Assembly: GCF_022063185.1 (NCBI RefSeq)
Contig: NZ_CP091913.1
Coordinates: 124,001 to 188,000, forward strand
Source: Nostoc sp. UHCC 0870
Lineage (GTDB): Bacteria; Cyanobacteriota; Cyanobacteriia; Cyanobacteriales; Nostocaceae
DNA length: 64,000 bases
Direction of reading: 5' to 3'
Positions 1 through 7,902 of this stretch are shown here, in pieces; the stretch's first letter is position 1, and each line of letters starts with the position of its first letter. The translations under genes and the position numbers were made by a program. The notes beneath the pieces are model-generated. The model was given only the letters and a program-made list of their open reading frames with translations, was not told where the DNA came from and did no database searches.

Positions 1-1
1 C

Positions 2-187
2 TTGATTCAACATCTGGTAAAAACTTCTAAGTTTGCTTTAATTGAACGGTTGGCGGGTGCGATCGCTGATTCTATCATTCAAGAGTGCGATCAAATCACA
101 CAAGTTCAAGTTATAGTCACCAAGCCGGCTGCGCCTATTCCAGATTTTGGCGGCAAAATTAGCATTGAACTGACTAGGAATAGGTGA
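2..187 (+). CDS. folB: Dihydroneopterin aldolase (FolB), C-terminal fragment
   Basis: Partial gene whose 5' part lies beyond the left edge; the frame is open from the first full codon. FolB converts dihydroneopterin to hydroxymethyl-dihydropterin in folate synthesis in the cytoplasm. The visible 61 residues match the end of the family: an amphipathic helix (ERLAGAIADSI) followed by a beta strand and the tail VTKPAAPIPDFGGKISIEL, including the usual K-P-x-A-P-I-P segment. The stop is followed at once by heptamer repeats. Family recognition is from memory of the conserved tail, not from a search. Confidence 0.8.
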   Translation: MIQHLVKTSKFALIERLAGAIADSIIQECDQITQVQVIVTKPAAPIPDFGGKISIELTRNR

Positions 188-228
188 CAGGTGATAGGTG
201 ATAGGTGACAGGTGATAGGTGAGAGGGA
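188..228. repeat. Short tandem repeat (heptamer TGACAGG/TGATAGG)
   Basis: Six or so copies of a seven-base unit alternating TGACAGG and TGATAGG directly after the folB stop. This is the short tandemly repeated repetitive (STRR) type seen in heterocystous cyanobacteria. Relatives of the same unit occur at 5389-5412, 14291-14317, 25221-25250 and 48541-48570. Confidence 0.85.
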
Positions 229-252
229 GATACCCCGCATTTCTCACAAATA

Positions 253-315
253 GTAGGGGCGGGTTCACAGATATACTCGAATCATTCACGAAGATTTCGC
301 TCAACCCGCCCCTAC
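253..315. repeat. Inverted repeat with 13-base GC-rich arms
   Basis: Arms GTAGGGGCGGGTT (253-265) and AACCCGCCCCTAC (303-315) are perfect reverse complements enclosing 37 bases. No reading frame lies inside, so it looks like a small dispersed palindromic element rather than a gene. Confidence 0.7.
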
Positions 316-419
316 GGACTCTGGACTGAGGTTGCAAGAATTGGTGAGAAATCCGGGATACCCCTAATTTAAATTAGGGAATTTTAGCTCTTATTGGATT
401 GGTGATAATTGCGAGATTT

Positions 420-456
420 GAAAAACCCCGGTTTCTAGGAGAACCCGGGGTTTTTA
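420..456. terminator. Hairpin with A-run and T-run (likely bidirectional terminator)
   Basis: AAAAACCCCGG and its complement CCGGGGTTTTT form a strong GC stem around a short loop, flanked by A-rich and T-rich sides. It could end the folB transcript. The distance from the folB stop (about 230 bases) leaves this uncertain. Confidence 0.55.
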
Positions 457-497
457 TTTGTTAAGAATATTTTTATTTTTGCATAGTTAATTTTAAA

Positions 498-603
498 TAT
501 AGCGTTTCCTAATCACATGAGATATATCATAGCCCCCTCCTCGCTTGCGGGGAGGGGGTTGGGGGTGGGGTTCTTGTACCTCACTAAAGCGAGAACCGCT
601 ATA
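498..603. mobile_element. 106-base MITE-like repeat, copy 1
   Basis: Non-coding element bounded by TATAGCG (498-504) and CGCTATA (597-603), with a central GC-rich stretch (GGGGAGGGGGTTGGGGGTGGGG). A second copy of the same length, in inverted orientation, lies at 9915-10020. The matching ends, equal length and absence of coding capacity suggest a miniature inverted-repeat element. Confidence 0.65.
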
Positions 604-952
604 TGTTGTGATATATACAATTTTTTAGTATTAATTATTGCTGGTCTTACTAACACCTTGTAATTAAAAATGATTTGTTTATTTAAGTTTAAGGAGAAAT
701 CCCTTATTAAATATAAATTTAATTTACACTTGATACTTAAAATCAGAAAACTTTATTTCATAAACCTGATTTAATCACCTCTATAATAGTGAATCTTTTT
801 ACGATTTTAAAATAGCTCTTCCAAAATGATTCCATAGTTTAGTCAAGCAATTACACCGATATTTTAGAGATTGACTATCATATAATTATTCACTTTCAGA
901 TAGAGTTGACTGAACAACAATATCTGAGCCTTAGCAGATAGGTGATTTTAAT
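604..952. other. AT-rich leader upstream of the GGDEF gene
   Basis: About 350 bases without a credible reading frame. It probably holds the promoter of the following response-regulator/diguanylate-cyclase gene, but I see no clear -10/-35 pair or operator to name. Confidence 0.4.
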
Positions 953-2251
953 ATGCACCCCCGCAAAATCCTAGTTGTTGAGGATGAAAGACTCCTAGCA
1001 TTCAATATTAAACATAGTTTACAAAAGTTAGGACATAATGTTCTAGAGATTACAGATTCGGCTGAAAAGGCAATTAAAAATGTAGCAGATCATCACCCTA
1101 ATTTAGTATTATTTGATATCTGCTTGTCAAGAGAAATTAATGGTATACAGGTAGTAGATATTATCCAAAATAATTTTCATACACCAGTATTATATATAAC
1201 CGAGTATTCGCAATATATCCAATTACATAAACATCAATTAAGTCAACCTTTCAGTTATATTTTGAAGCCTATCAGAGAAACAGACTTACATCTTTCTGTG
1301 GAAATGGCTGTAGAGAGATATCAAAGCCACAGAAAATTACAAATAGAAAAACAAAAAATGGAGGCAATTATTAACAGCATGGGTTGTGGGGTAGTTGTCA
1401 CCCTGACTGATGGTTGTATTCAAATGATGAATCCAATAGCAGAAAAACTCACAGGTTGGCAACAAAACGAAGCTGTGGGTAAGGATTTTACGGAAGTTTT
1501 GAGTTTAGTTGATCAGGATATGGACGAATTGATAAAGAATTTAGCGAAACAGTCAATCCAAGCTGGTGAAGTGGTGAATTTACCAGAAAACTGTATACTG
1601 ATTGCTAAAGAAGGTCAGGAAATCCCAGTTGGAGATAATATTGCACCTATCCACGATCGCGATGGTAGTATTACTGGTGCAGTGTTGCTTCTTCAAGACA
1701 TTACTCAACGCAAGCTCACGGAAATACAACTACTCCGCAATGCTATTTATGATGGACTGACAGCACTACCCAATCGAGTTTTATTTTTAGATCGCCTCAA
1801 ACAAGCCGTTGAACGTAGCAAACGCCGCAGCGATTATCGTTTTGCAGTGCTGTTTCTAGATTTAGATGGTTTCAAGGGCATTAACGATCGCTTTGGTCAC
1901 GGTATGGGCGATGATTTTTTAGTAGCGATCGCTAGACGCTTAGAATCCTGTGTTCGCAGTGGGGATACTGTAGGGCGATTTGGTGGCGATGAATTTGCTG
2001 TGTTGTTGGAAGATATTAAAGACATCAATGACGCTATCAACGTCGCTAAACGCATTCAAGATACCCTGGGTTTACCGCTTAATCTCAACGGTCATCAAAT
2101 ATATACAACAGCTAGCATTGGTATTACTTTAAATCATGGTGGCACTGAGGAAGCAGAAAGTATACTCAGGGCTGCTGATCATGCCATGTACCGTGCCAAA
2201 CAGCAAGGAAAAGCTCGTTATGATGTATTTCATGAAGCTGCCAATCGTTAG
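953..2251 (+). CDS. Response regulator with PAS and GGDEF domains (probable diguanylate cyclase)
   Basis: 432 residues. The N-terminal receiver domain (about 5-120) has the acidic pair ED at 10-11, a phosphoacceptor Asp55 in LVLFD and the conserved Lys105. A linker helix leads to a PAS domain (about 135-255), then a GGDEF domain (about 265-425) with an intact GGDEF signature at 344-348 and an RxxD inhibitory site (RSGD, 335-338) five residues before it. It should make cyclic di-GMP from GTP, with feedback inhibition, under control of phosphorylation and a PAS signal. No EAL domain is present. It stands alone, tail-to-tail with the dus gene. The partner kinase is unknown. Confidence 0.9.
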   Translation: MHPRKILVVEDERLLAFNIKHSLQKLGHNVLEITDSAEKAIKNVADHHPNLVLFDICLSREINGIQVVDIIQNNFHTPVLYITEYSQYIQLHKHQLSQPFSYILKPIRETDLHLSVEMAVERYQSHRKLQIEKQKMEAIINSMGCGVVVTLTDGCIQMMNPIAEKLTGWQQNEAVGKDFTEVLSLVDQDMDELIKNLAKQSIQAGEVVNLPENCILIAKEGQEIPVGDNIAPIHDRDGSITGAVLLLQDITQRKLTEIQLLRNAIYDGLTALPNRVLFLDRLKQAVERSKRRSDYRFAVLFLDLDGFKGINDRFGHGMGDDFLVAIARRLESCVRSGDTVGRFGGDEFAVLLEDIKDINDAINVAKRIQDTLGLPLNLNGHQIYTTASIGITLNHGGTEEAESILRAADHAMYRAKQQGKARYDVFHEAANR

Positions 2252-2278
2252 TAGTGCTATACATATCAATGTGCATAA

Positions 2279-3298
2279 TTATACGCCTGAATAGGGTGAT
2301 AAGGCTAAATTTTTCGTTCCTTCAGCCAGGAGAAAGCGATCGCAGAGGTTAAACATTTCTAACTCCGTCTGCGTCCGTCGCATCAATCGCAGAAACTGAC
2401 CTTCAGCATCAACACTCAGAGCAATATAGTTAAGGAACATTTTCAGGTAGCCTACCCGCGATCGCTCTAGCATAGTTGAGGCTGTGGGAGTTTGCCATAA
2501 ACGATCAATATATTTGCGTACCTCTACTAAAGGGACAGGTGTAATTGGCTCAAAGCGCAAAGCCTGGCGAATTTGATTAAAAAGCCAAGGATTCCCGATC
2601 GCCCAACGTCCCACCATCACACCCGCCGCCCCCGTTTGAGCCAGCACTTCCAGGGCAGTTGTCGCCGAGTAAATATTACCATTAGCAAGCACTGGACAAT
2701 CAACCCGTCTGACTGCTTCCGCAATCAAATCATATTTGACTACCCCGTGGTACATATCTTTCACCGTGCGACCATGCACACTTAGTAAATCAATGCTGTG
2801 GCGATTGACTATATCTAATATTTCATAAAAAGTATCTGTATTTTCAAAGCCTACGCGCATCTTGACAGTTAAAGGGCGATCGTTCACTGCTTGCCGTAAT
2901 TCTCCCAAAATCCGATTCACTTTTTCTGGTGAGAGTAGCAATCCACCCCCAACATTTTTGCGATAGATTCTTGGTGCTGGACAGCCCATGTTTAAGTCAA
3001 CTCCAGCGATATTATAGCGACAGAGTTCTTTTGCTGTTCTGACTAAATCGGGAATGCTTTCGCCAATCATTTGAGCAAAAACAGGGCGGCCGGTATCGTT
3101 TTCGGTGATTGCTGCCAGAATGCTACGATTGAGCCTTGAGGTATCATTCACACGAAAATATTCGGTGAAGAAGTAGTCAGGACTACCGTAGTGGGCAATG
3201 ATTTTCATAAACCAGAGGTTTGTCACATCCTGCATGGGTGCAAGAGCGGTAAAGGGTAAGTCTTTTTGGAGCAATTGGGGGAGCGATACCTGGGACAT
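2279..3298 (-). CDS. dus: tRNA-dihydrouridine synthase
   Basis: FMN-dependent reductase that makes dihydrouridine in tRNA. The opening ALAPMQDVT is the flavin-binding start of the TIM barrel. The catalytic cysteine is in NMGCPAPRI, followed by the RKNVGGG turn. VKMRVGF, the SVHGRT strand and the GVMVGRWAIGNPW phosphate-binding end are all present. I place the start at the Met of MSQVSLPQL: the 28 upstream in-frame residues come from a repeat (attcgcaat...) and look non-coding. The exact Dus subfamily cannot be decided by eye. Confidence 0.9.
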   Translation of the reverse strand: MSQVSLPQLLQKDLPFTALAPMQDVTNLWFMKIIAHYGSPDYFFTEYFRVNDTSRLNRSILAAITENDTGRPVFAQMIGESIPDLVRTAKELCRYNIAGVDLNMGCPAPRIYRKNVGGGLLLSPEKVNRILGELRQAVNDRPLTVKMRVGFENTDTFYEILDIVNRHSIDLLSVHGRTVKDMYHGVVKYDLIAEAVRRVDCPVLANGNIYSATTALEVLAQTGAAGVMVGRWAIGNPWLFNQIRQALRFEPITPVPLVEVRKYIDRLWQTPTASTMLERSRVGYLKMFLNYIALSVDAEGQFLRLMRRTQTELEMFNLCDRFLLAEGTKNLALSPYSGV

Positions 3299-3329
3299 AG
3301 AGATTACAGCGTTCAAGAAAGCATAATAC

Positions 3330-3384
3330 CAATTCGCAATTCGCAATGGGCTAACGCCCCGCTTCGCTAACGCAATTCGCAATT
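3330..3384. repeat. Palindromic repeat (GGGCTAACGCCCCGC type)
   Basis: Contains AATTCGCAATGGGCTAACG CCCCGCTTCGCTAACGC flanked by AATTCGCAATT units. The same unit appears twice in tandem at 26797-26874 and inverted near 42910-42958, so it is a dispersed intergenic repeat of this genome. Confidence 0.75.
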
Positions 3385-3396
3385 GCTTAAAAATAT

Positions 3397-3960
3397 ATGA
3401 TCGAAAAAACAGAAAAACAAAAAATGCTAGCAGGCGAACTATATTTAGCAGATGATCCAGAATTAGTTGCTGATCAAAAGCGGGCTAGTCGCCTCCTACA
3501 AATGTATAATGCAACCACAGTAGAACAACCACAACAACGCCAGCAAATTTTAAAAGAACTGTTTAGTAAGGTTGGAGAAAAAATCACCATAGTACCGCCA
3601 TTTCATTGTGACTATGGTAGTCATATTTCCGTAGGCAATGGTGCGTACATGAATTATGGTTGTGTAATTTTAGACTGTAATCAAGTCGAAATTGGTGAAA
3701 ATGTCTTGTTAGCTCCCTACGTCCAGATTTATGCGGCTTACCATCCCACAGAACCAGAAATTCGGCTGACTGGGAGAGAATTAGCAGCCCCCATTAAAAT
3801 TGGTGATAATGTTTGGATTGGTGGTGGTGCAATTATTTGCCCAGGAGTCACCATTGGGGACAATACTACAATTGGTGCTGGTAGTGTAGTTGTGAAAGAT
3901 ATACCAGCAAAAGTTGTTGCCGTGGGTAATCCTTGCCGGATAGTGCGGTATTTACCTTAA
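3397..3960 (+). CDS. Sugar O-acetyltransferase (maltose/nodulation acetyltransferase type)
   Basis: 187 residues, the usual size of the Maa/NodL/LacA family, which moves acetyl from acetyl-CoA to a sugar hydroxyl. An N-terminal helical Mac domain (about 5-60) begins with KQKMLAGELY. A left-handed beta-helix follows, built from hexapeptide turns (for example ISVGNG, VEIGEN, IKIGDN, VTIGDN, TIGAGS). The catalytic histidine is in AAYHPTEP. The end GNPCRIVRYL is typical. The in-cell substrate is unknown. The gene is divergent from dus, across a repeat. Confidence 0.88.
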   Translation: MIEKTEKQKMLAGELYLADDPELVADQKRASRLLQMYNATTVEQPQQRQQILKELFSKVGEKITIVPPFHCDYGSHISVGNGAYMNYGCVILDCNQVEIGENVLLAPYVQIYAAYHPTEPEIRLTGRELAAPIKIGDNVWIGGGAIICPGVTIGDNTTIGAGSVVVKDIPAKVVAVGNPCRIVRYLP

Positions 3961-3962
3961 AA

Positions 3963-4343
3963 TTAAAACTTGTAGCCTCTAGCTAGCCAATACATCCAAT
4001 CTGCGATCGCTTCTTGAGTGTCATCATCTGCGTCAATTGCTTCTATGTCAGACAGTTTGGCAGAATGTATATCATCCTCCTTACCCCCAATATAAGCAAC
4101 TTCCACATACATATCTTTTAAACAATCATCCTCTGGGGCCATTCCCAAAACTTCTACTGGCTTCTCCTCAATGGTAGAAGTTTTCCGTGACTTCTTCTTC
4201 CACTTACCCATAAAGGGAAACTCCAAAGTATCATCTAGGTAATAATACCAACCCATTGCCCGATCTTCTTTATCCTCCGCATCAACAATAATTTCTTGTT
4301 CAATGCGATTTTCCCTGGTTTCGTCGCGTTCTACACTAGCCAT
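3963..4343 (-). CDS. ccbP: CcbP-type calcium-binding protein
   Basis: 126-residue acidic protein rich in Asp and Glu, with the blocks ENRIEQEIIVDAEDKEDRA, GWYYYLDDTLEFPF and a C-terminal ending in AIADWMYWLARGY. These match my memory of CcbP, a small cyanobacterial calcium-binding protein that in Anabaena lowers free Ca2+ and is removed during heterocyst differentiation. No EF-hand is present; binding in this family is through surface acidic patches. Its 3' end nearly touches the converging acetyltransferase. The assignment rests on pattern and size. Confidence 0.75.
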   Translation of the reverse strand: MASVERDETRENRIEQEIIVDAEDKEDRAMGWYYYLDDTLEFPFMGKWKKKSRKTSTIEEKPVEVLGMAPEDDCLKDMYVEVAYIGGKEDDIHSAKLSDIEAIDADDDTQEAIADWMYWLARGYKF

Positions 4344-4427
4344 AAAAACCCAGCCTGATCATTATACAGTTTGATATATTAATCGTTTTGGCAATGACTG
4401 TCGAGAAGCCTTAAGCATCAGTGAAGA

Positions 4428-5066
4428 TCAATTTTGTATTTTCTGGCTTACCCAATTACGGAATGACCTAATCATGGGAATTTCACCCATGTTCAGACTT
4501 TCTGCTAAAAATCGAGGAATTTCAGTTGTTAGGGGGAGATTGGCAAAAGTTGGGGAGACATCACAAGGGACATAGACACCACCACGTAACTGATAAATTT
4601 GCATTATCGGTTCGTCATACCGCCAAACCTCTGGAACACCCAAAGCCATATAAATAGGTAGTCTTTCAATCGACGCGCTGGTGTAGTCTACCTCGATTAC
4701 TAAATCTGGAGGGGGATCTTGCATCAAGTCAAGATGCCGTTTTTGCCGCATCACAGGTTCATTTTGCAGATAAAAAGCTGAATCTGGTTCTACCCCCCGC
4801 AGTAAATCTGGACGTTTGCAAGTTGTTGAACCAATGCTTTTGATATTGAGGTTGAGTACCTCCGCTAAAACAAAAACTAGATGTTCTAATAATCTATTGT
4901 TATGCTCATGGGGCATTAAAGGAGTCATAATTTCCAGCGTTCCCTGATCATAAGCCAGCCGCGCAGCACGATGATCTCCCATTTCTGCCAGTATAGTTTC
5001 AAAGGTCTGCCAGCTAATATTGGGCAGCATAACCCGTTGGGAATTGCTGGGTACTGTAGTCACCAT
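4428..5066 (-). CDS. Uma2 family (DUF820) putative restriction-like nuclease
   Basis: About 212 residues with the PD-(D/E)XK-like core of Uma2 proteins: PDLVIEVDYTS supplies the acidic pair, followed by KLPIYMALGVPEVW-like text (RLPIYMALGVPEVWRYD). These proteins are very abundant in filamentous cyanobacteria and their function is unknown. I start at MVTTVPSNSQRV, the normal family start, although the frame stays open 19 codons further upstream. It is divergent from a small ribbon-helix-helix gene. Confidence 0.8.
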   Translation of the reverse strand: MVTTVPSNSQRVMLPNISWQTFETILAEMGDHRAARLAYDQGTLEIMTPLMPHEHNNRLLEHLVFVLAEVLNLNIKSIGSTTCKRPDLLRGVEPDSAFYLQNEPVMRQKRHLDLMQDPPPDLVIEVDYTSASIERLPIYMALGVPEVWRYDEPIMQIYQLRGGVYVPCDVSPTFANLPLTTEIPRFLAESLNMGEIPMIRSFRNWVSQKIQN

Positions 5067-5174
5067 AGGACTTAACCTCAGTTTTTCTACCAAGATATCA
5101 ACAAATTGCCTGGAGGTTAGCAAGACAATCTACAGTTTAGTTTATACTACTTATAGTATGACTAGAGGTAGCAT

Positions 5175-5363
5175 ATGGCTAAAATCTCTATCTCATTGCC
5201 AGATGAATTATTAACTTACATTGACGGAAAAGTTAAAAATCGCAGTGCTTTGATTGAAACTCTTTTAAAGCAATGGCAGCAGCAAAAAGAAGATGAAGCA
5301 TTGGCAATTGCTTGTTCTGTAGTCGATGAATTGGCATTAGGGTGGGAAAGCGTAGATACCTGA
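5175..5363 (+). CDS. Ribbon-helix-helix antitoxin-like protein, probably truncated
   Basis: 62 residues beginning MAKISISLPDELLTYID, the beta-strand/helix pattern of CopG/ParD-like DNA-binding antitoxins, followed by RSALIETLLKQW. In related Nostoc loci such proteins are usually somewhat longer and followed by a MazF/PemK toxin. Here the frame ends soon after ELALGWES and no toxin follows; the next gene is ribokinase after a heptamer repeat. It is therefore best read as an orphan or decayed antitoxin. It may still bind DNA and repress its own promoter, which it shares with the divergent Uma2 gene. Confidence 0.65.
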   Translation: MAKISISLPDELLTYIDGKVKNRSALIETLLKQWQQQKEDEALAIACSVVDELALGWESVDT

Positions 5364-5388
5364 ACTTGTAGAGACGCGATTTATTACC

Positions 5389-5412
5389 CCTGTCACCTGT
5401 CACCTGTCACCT
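5389..5412. repeat. Short tandem heptamer repeat (CTGTCAC)
   Basis: Three to four copies of CTGTCAC between the small antitoxin-like gene and ribokinase; the complement of the TGACAGG unit at 188-228. Confidence 0.8.
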
Positions 5413-5454
5413 TTCATATACTGAAGCGATCGCCTAAACTCTATACTAATTTTT

Positions 5455-6387
5455 ATGAGTATTATCGTCTTCGGCAGCATCAATATAGACTTAGTAGTAA
5501 CAGCTCCTCGATTGCCTGTTGCTGGTGAAACATTAACCGGAGAAGAATTTTTTAAAATTCCTGGCGGTAAAGGTGCAAACCAAGCAGTAGCACTGGCGCG
5601 GCTGGGAATTCCTACCCACATGGTAGGACGTGTAGGCGCAAACAGTTTTGGTGCAGAACTAGTTCAACATTTGCAAGATACTGGTGTAAAAACTCAAAAT
5701 ATCTTCGCCGATGAAAACGTCAGTTCAGGAGTAGCAATCATCACTGTAGATCATCACGGTGAAAATCACATCATTGTCATTCCTGGTGCTAATGGACACG
5801 TCAATCAAGAAGATGTAGGGCGATTATCCCAGCTATTACCAACAGCTAAAGCACTACTTTTACAACTAGAAATTCCGATTACTGCGGTGGTAGCAGCCGC
5901 CAAAGCCGCACACAATGCCAATATTCCAGTAATTTTAGATCCTGCCCCAGCACAATCTGATTTACCAGCAGAACTTTATCCCTTGGTAGATATTATTACA
6001 CCCAATGAAGTAGAAGCCGGACAATTAGTGGGTTTTCCTGTAGATGGTGAGGAAGCAGCCGCCAAAGCTGCCGAGGTGTTATTGCAAAGGGGAGTGAAAA
6101 GTGCGATCGTTAAATTAGGCGCGAAAGGTTCTATCTGCGCCACCCCTGAAGAAACTTTTTTTGTTCCAGCATTCCCAGTTGACGCAGTTGATACCGTAGC
6201 GGCTGGTGATGCCTTTAATGGCGGTTTAGCCGCCGCACTTTATCACGGACTTTCTTTACGTCAGGCTGTTGTCTGGGGTACAGCAGCAGGTGCTTTAGCC
6301 GCTACAACATTAGGCGCACAAACTTCTTTACCTGATAAGTTTACATTTGATGCCTTTTTGAAGGAACGGGGAGTAACTAATAACTGA
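5455..6387 (+). CDS. rbsK: Ribokinase
   Basis: 310 residues, full length for the PfkB family. The start SIIVFGSINIDLV and the glycine-rich GGKGANQAVALARLG are the ribokinase substrate-binding signature. VDTVAAGDAFNGGLAAAL at about 240-257 is the second PfkB signature with the catalytic Asp in AGDAF. It phosphorylates D-ribose to ribose-5-phosphate. The next two genes are a cytosine-deaminase-like enzyme and a nucleoside hydrolase, so ribose freed from nucleosides is the likely substrate. No sugar transporter is nearby. Confidence 0.93.
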   Translation: MSIIVFGSINIDLVVTAPRLPVAGETLTGEEFFKIPGGKGANQAVALARLGIPTHMVGRVGANSFGAELVQHLQDTGVKTQNIFADENVSSGVAIITVDHHGENHIIVIPGANGHVNQEDVGRLSQLLPTAKALLLQLEIPITAVVAAAKAAHNANIPVILDPAPAQSDLPAELYPLVDIITPNEVEAGQLVGFPVDGEEAAAKAAEVLLQRGVKSAIVKLGAKGSICATPEETFFVPAFPVDAVDTVAAGDAFNGGLAAALYHGLSLRQAVVWGTAAGALAATTLGAQTSLPDKFTFDAFLKERGVTNN

Positions 6388-6400
6388 TGATACCTAATGC

Positions 6401-6832
6401 CTAATTCCCAATATCCTCATTCCATAACTCAGGGTTTTTAGTAATAAAATCACTCATCATCTGTTCGCATTCATTCAGATTTAGATCAATTACTTCTACC
6501 CCGTGGGACACCATAAACTCTTTCGCACCGGGAAAAGTTCTGGATTCTCCAGCAATCACTTTTTTTATCCCAAACTGCACGACAGCCCCAGCGCATAAAT
6601 AACACGGCATTAGGGTTGAATATAATGTTGTACCTCTGTAAGTGCCAATTCTACCGGCATTGCGGAGACAATCGATTTCGGCATGGGTAACAGGATCACC
6701 ATCTTGCACACGTTTATTGTGTCCCCTACCGAGAATCTTACCGTCTTTGACAAGAACAGAACCAATCGGAATTCCCCCTTCTTGTCTGCCTTGTTTTGCT
6801 TCTTGAATCGCAGCTTGCATAAATTCATCCAT
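6401..6832 (-). CDS. Nucleoside/cytosine deaminase family protein
   Basis: 143 residues from MDEFMQAAIQEAK. It carries the zinc-dependent deaminase motifs THAEIDCL (His ligand and catalytic Glu) and MPCYLCAGAVV (two Cys ligands). The text resembles yeast-type cytosine deaminase more than TadA, for example GIPIGSVLVKDGKILGRGHN and the C-terminal helix around NPELWNEDIG. Expected reaction: cytosine to uracil, or a related base. It is divergent from the nucleoside hydrolase with only 18 bases between the start codons, so a shared promoter must overlap the genes. Substrate is inferred, not shown. Confidence 0.82.
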   Translation of the reverse strand: MDEFMQAAIQEAKQGRQEGGIPIGSVLVKDGKILGRGHNKRVQDGDPVTHAEIDCLRNAGRIGTYRGTTLYSTLMPCYLCAGAVVQFGIKKVIAGESRTFPGAKEFMVSHGVEVIDLNLNECEQMMSDFITKNPELWNEDIGN

Positions 6833-6850
6833 ACTTTCTTGTCTCCTAAT

Positions 6851-7774
6851 ATGAACAAACAACTGGTATTAATGGATCATGATGGCGGTGTAGACGATTA
6901 TCTAGCGACTATGCTGCTGTTGACAATGGATCATATTGAACTTCTAGGCGTTGTAGTCACACCTGCTGATTGTTATGTGCAGCCAGCCGTTAGTGCTACA
7001 CGTAAAATTATTGATTTGATGGGATTCTCTCACATACCAGTTGCAGAAAGCACAGTTCGCGGAATTAATCCTTTTCCTCGCTTATATCGCCGTGATTCGT
7101 TTATTGTTGACCATCTGCCCATTCTCAACCAAAACGAAACTATCAAAACGCCTTTGGTTGCAGAAACAGGTCAAGATTTTATGGTGCAAGTCTTGCGTGA
7201 AGCATCAGAACCAGTAACTCTCATGGTGACTGGGCCTCTGACAACGGTAGCTGTAGCTTTAGATCAAGCACCAGATATTGCAGCCAAAATCAAGAAAATT
7301 GTCTGGATGGGGGGTGCTTTGAATGTTCCTGGTAATGTCGAAAAAAGCCTAGAATCTGGACAAGATGGTTCTGCTGAATGGAATGTTTATTGGGATGCAA
7401 TTTCTGCGGCGCGGGTATGGGAAACCCAAATTGAAATTATTATGTGTCCTTTGGATTTAACCAACAATGTGCCGATGACATCAGATTTAGTCCAGAAAAT
7501 GGGGAGACAACGCCACTACCCTATTTCTGATTTAGCAGGACAATGTTATGCCTTAGTCATACCCCAAGATTATTATTTCTGGGATGTGTTAGCAACCGCT
7601 TATTTAGGACACCCAGAATTTTATCAATTGCGTGAGTGGGAAACGGAAATTATTACCACTGGTATTAGTCAGGGGCGTACTAGAGTTGTCCCTGGTGGGC
7701 GAAAGATTTTAGCGATGGATGAAGTAGATAAAGATGCTTTTTACGCCTACATTTTGCACCAGTGGGCAAGGTAA
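6851..7774 (+). CDS. Inosine-uridine-preferring nucleoside hydrolase family protein
   Basis: About 307 residues from MNKQLVLMDHDGGVDDYLA; in-frame codons upstream of this Met overlap the divergent deaminase and look spurious. DHDGGVDD is the Ca2+-binding signature of nucleoside N-ribohydrolases. VTGPLTTVAVAL, WMGGAL and the GSAEWNVYWD segment are family blocks. It cleaves nucleosides to base plus ribose. Together with ribokinase and the base deaminase it forms a small salvage group. WDVLATAYL supplies the second Asp. Confidence 0.9.
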   Translation: MNKQLVLMDHDGGVDDYLATMLLLTMDHIELLGVVVTPADCYVQPAVSATRKIIDLMGFSHIPVAESTVRGINPFPRLYRRDSFIVDHLPILNQNETIKTPLVAETGQDFMVQVLREASEPVTLMVTGPLTTVAVALDQAPDIAAKIKKIVWMGGALNVPGNVEKSLESGQDGSAEWNVYWDAISAARVWETQIEIIMCPLDLTNNVPMTSDLVQKMGRQRHYPISDLAGQCYALVIPQDYYFWDVLATAYLGHPEFYQLREWETEIITTGISQGRTRVVPGGRKILAMDEVDKDAFYAYILHQWAR

Positions 7775-7902
7775 CTTTTGACCTTTAACTTGACGGATGT
7801 ACTCACCACTCTCCCCTAAATATTGCTTTTAATACAAACTTTATTTGTGAAGTACCTCAGAAAAGCTAAACTAATCAGATAAAAACGTTACCTGCCGAAG
7901 CC

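Noticed and set aside
188..228. Heptamer array considered as a CRISPR
   Set aside because: The units are seven bases and directly adjacent, without spacers; none of the arrays in the window has repeat-spacer structure.
2279..3382. Longer start for the dihydrouridine synthase
   Set aside because: The first 28 codons are translated repeat sequence; the family begins near MSQVSLPQL.
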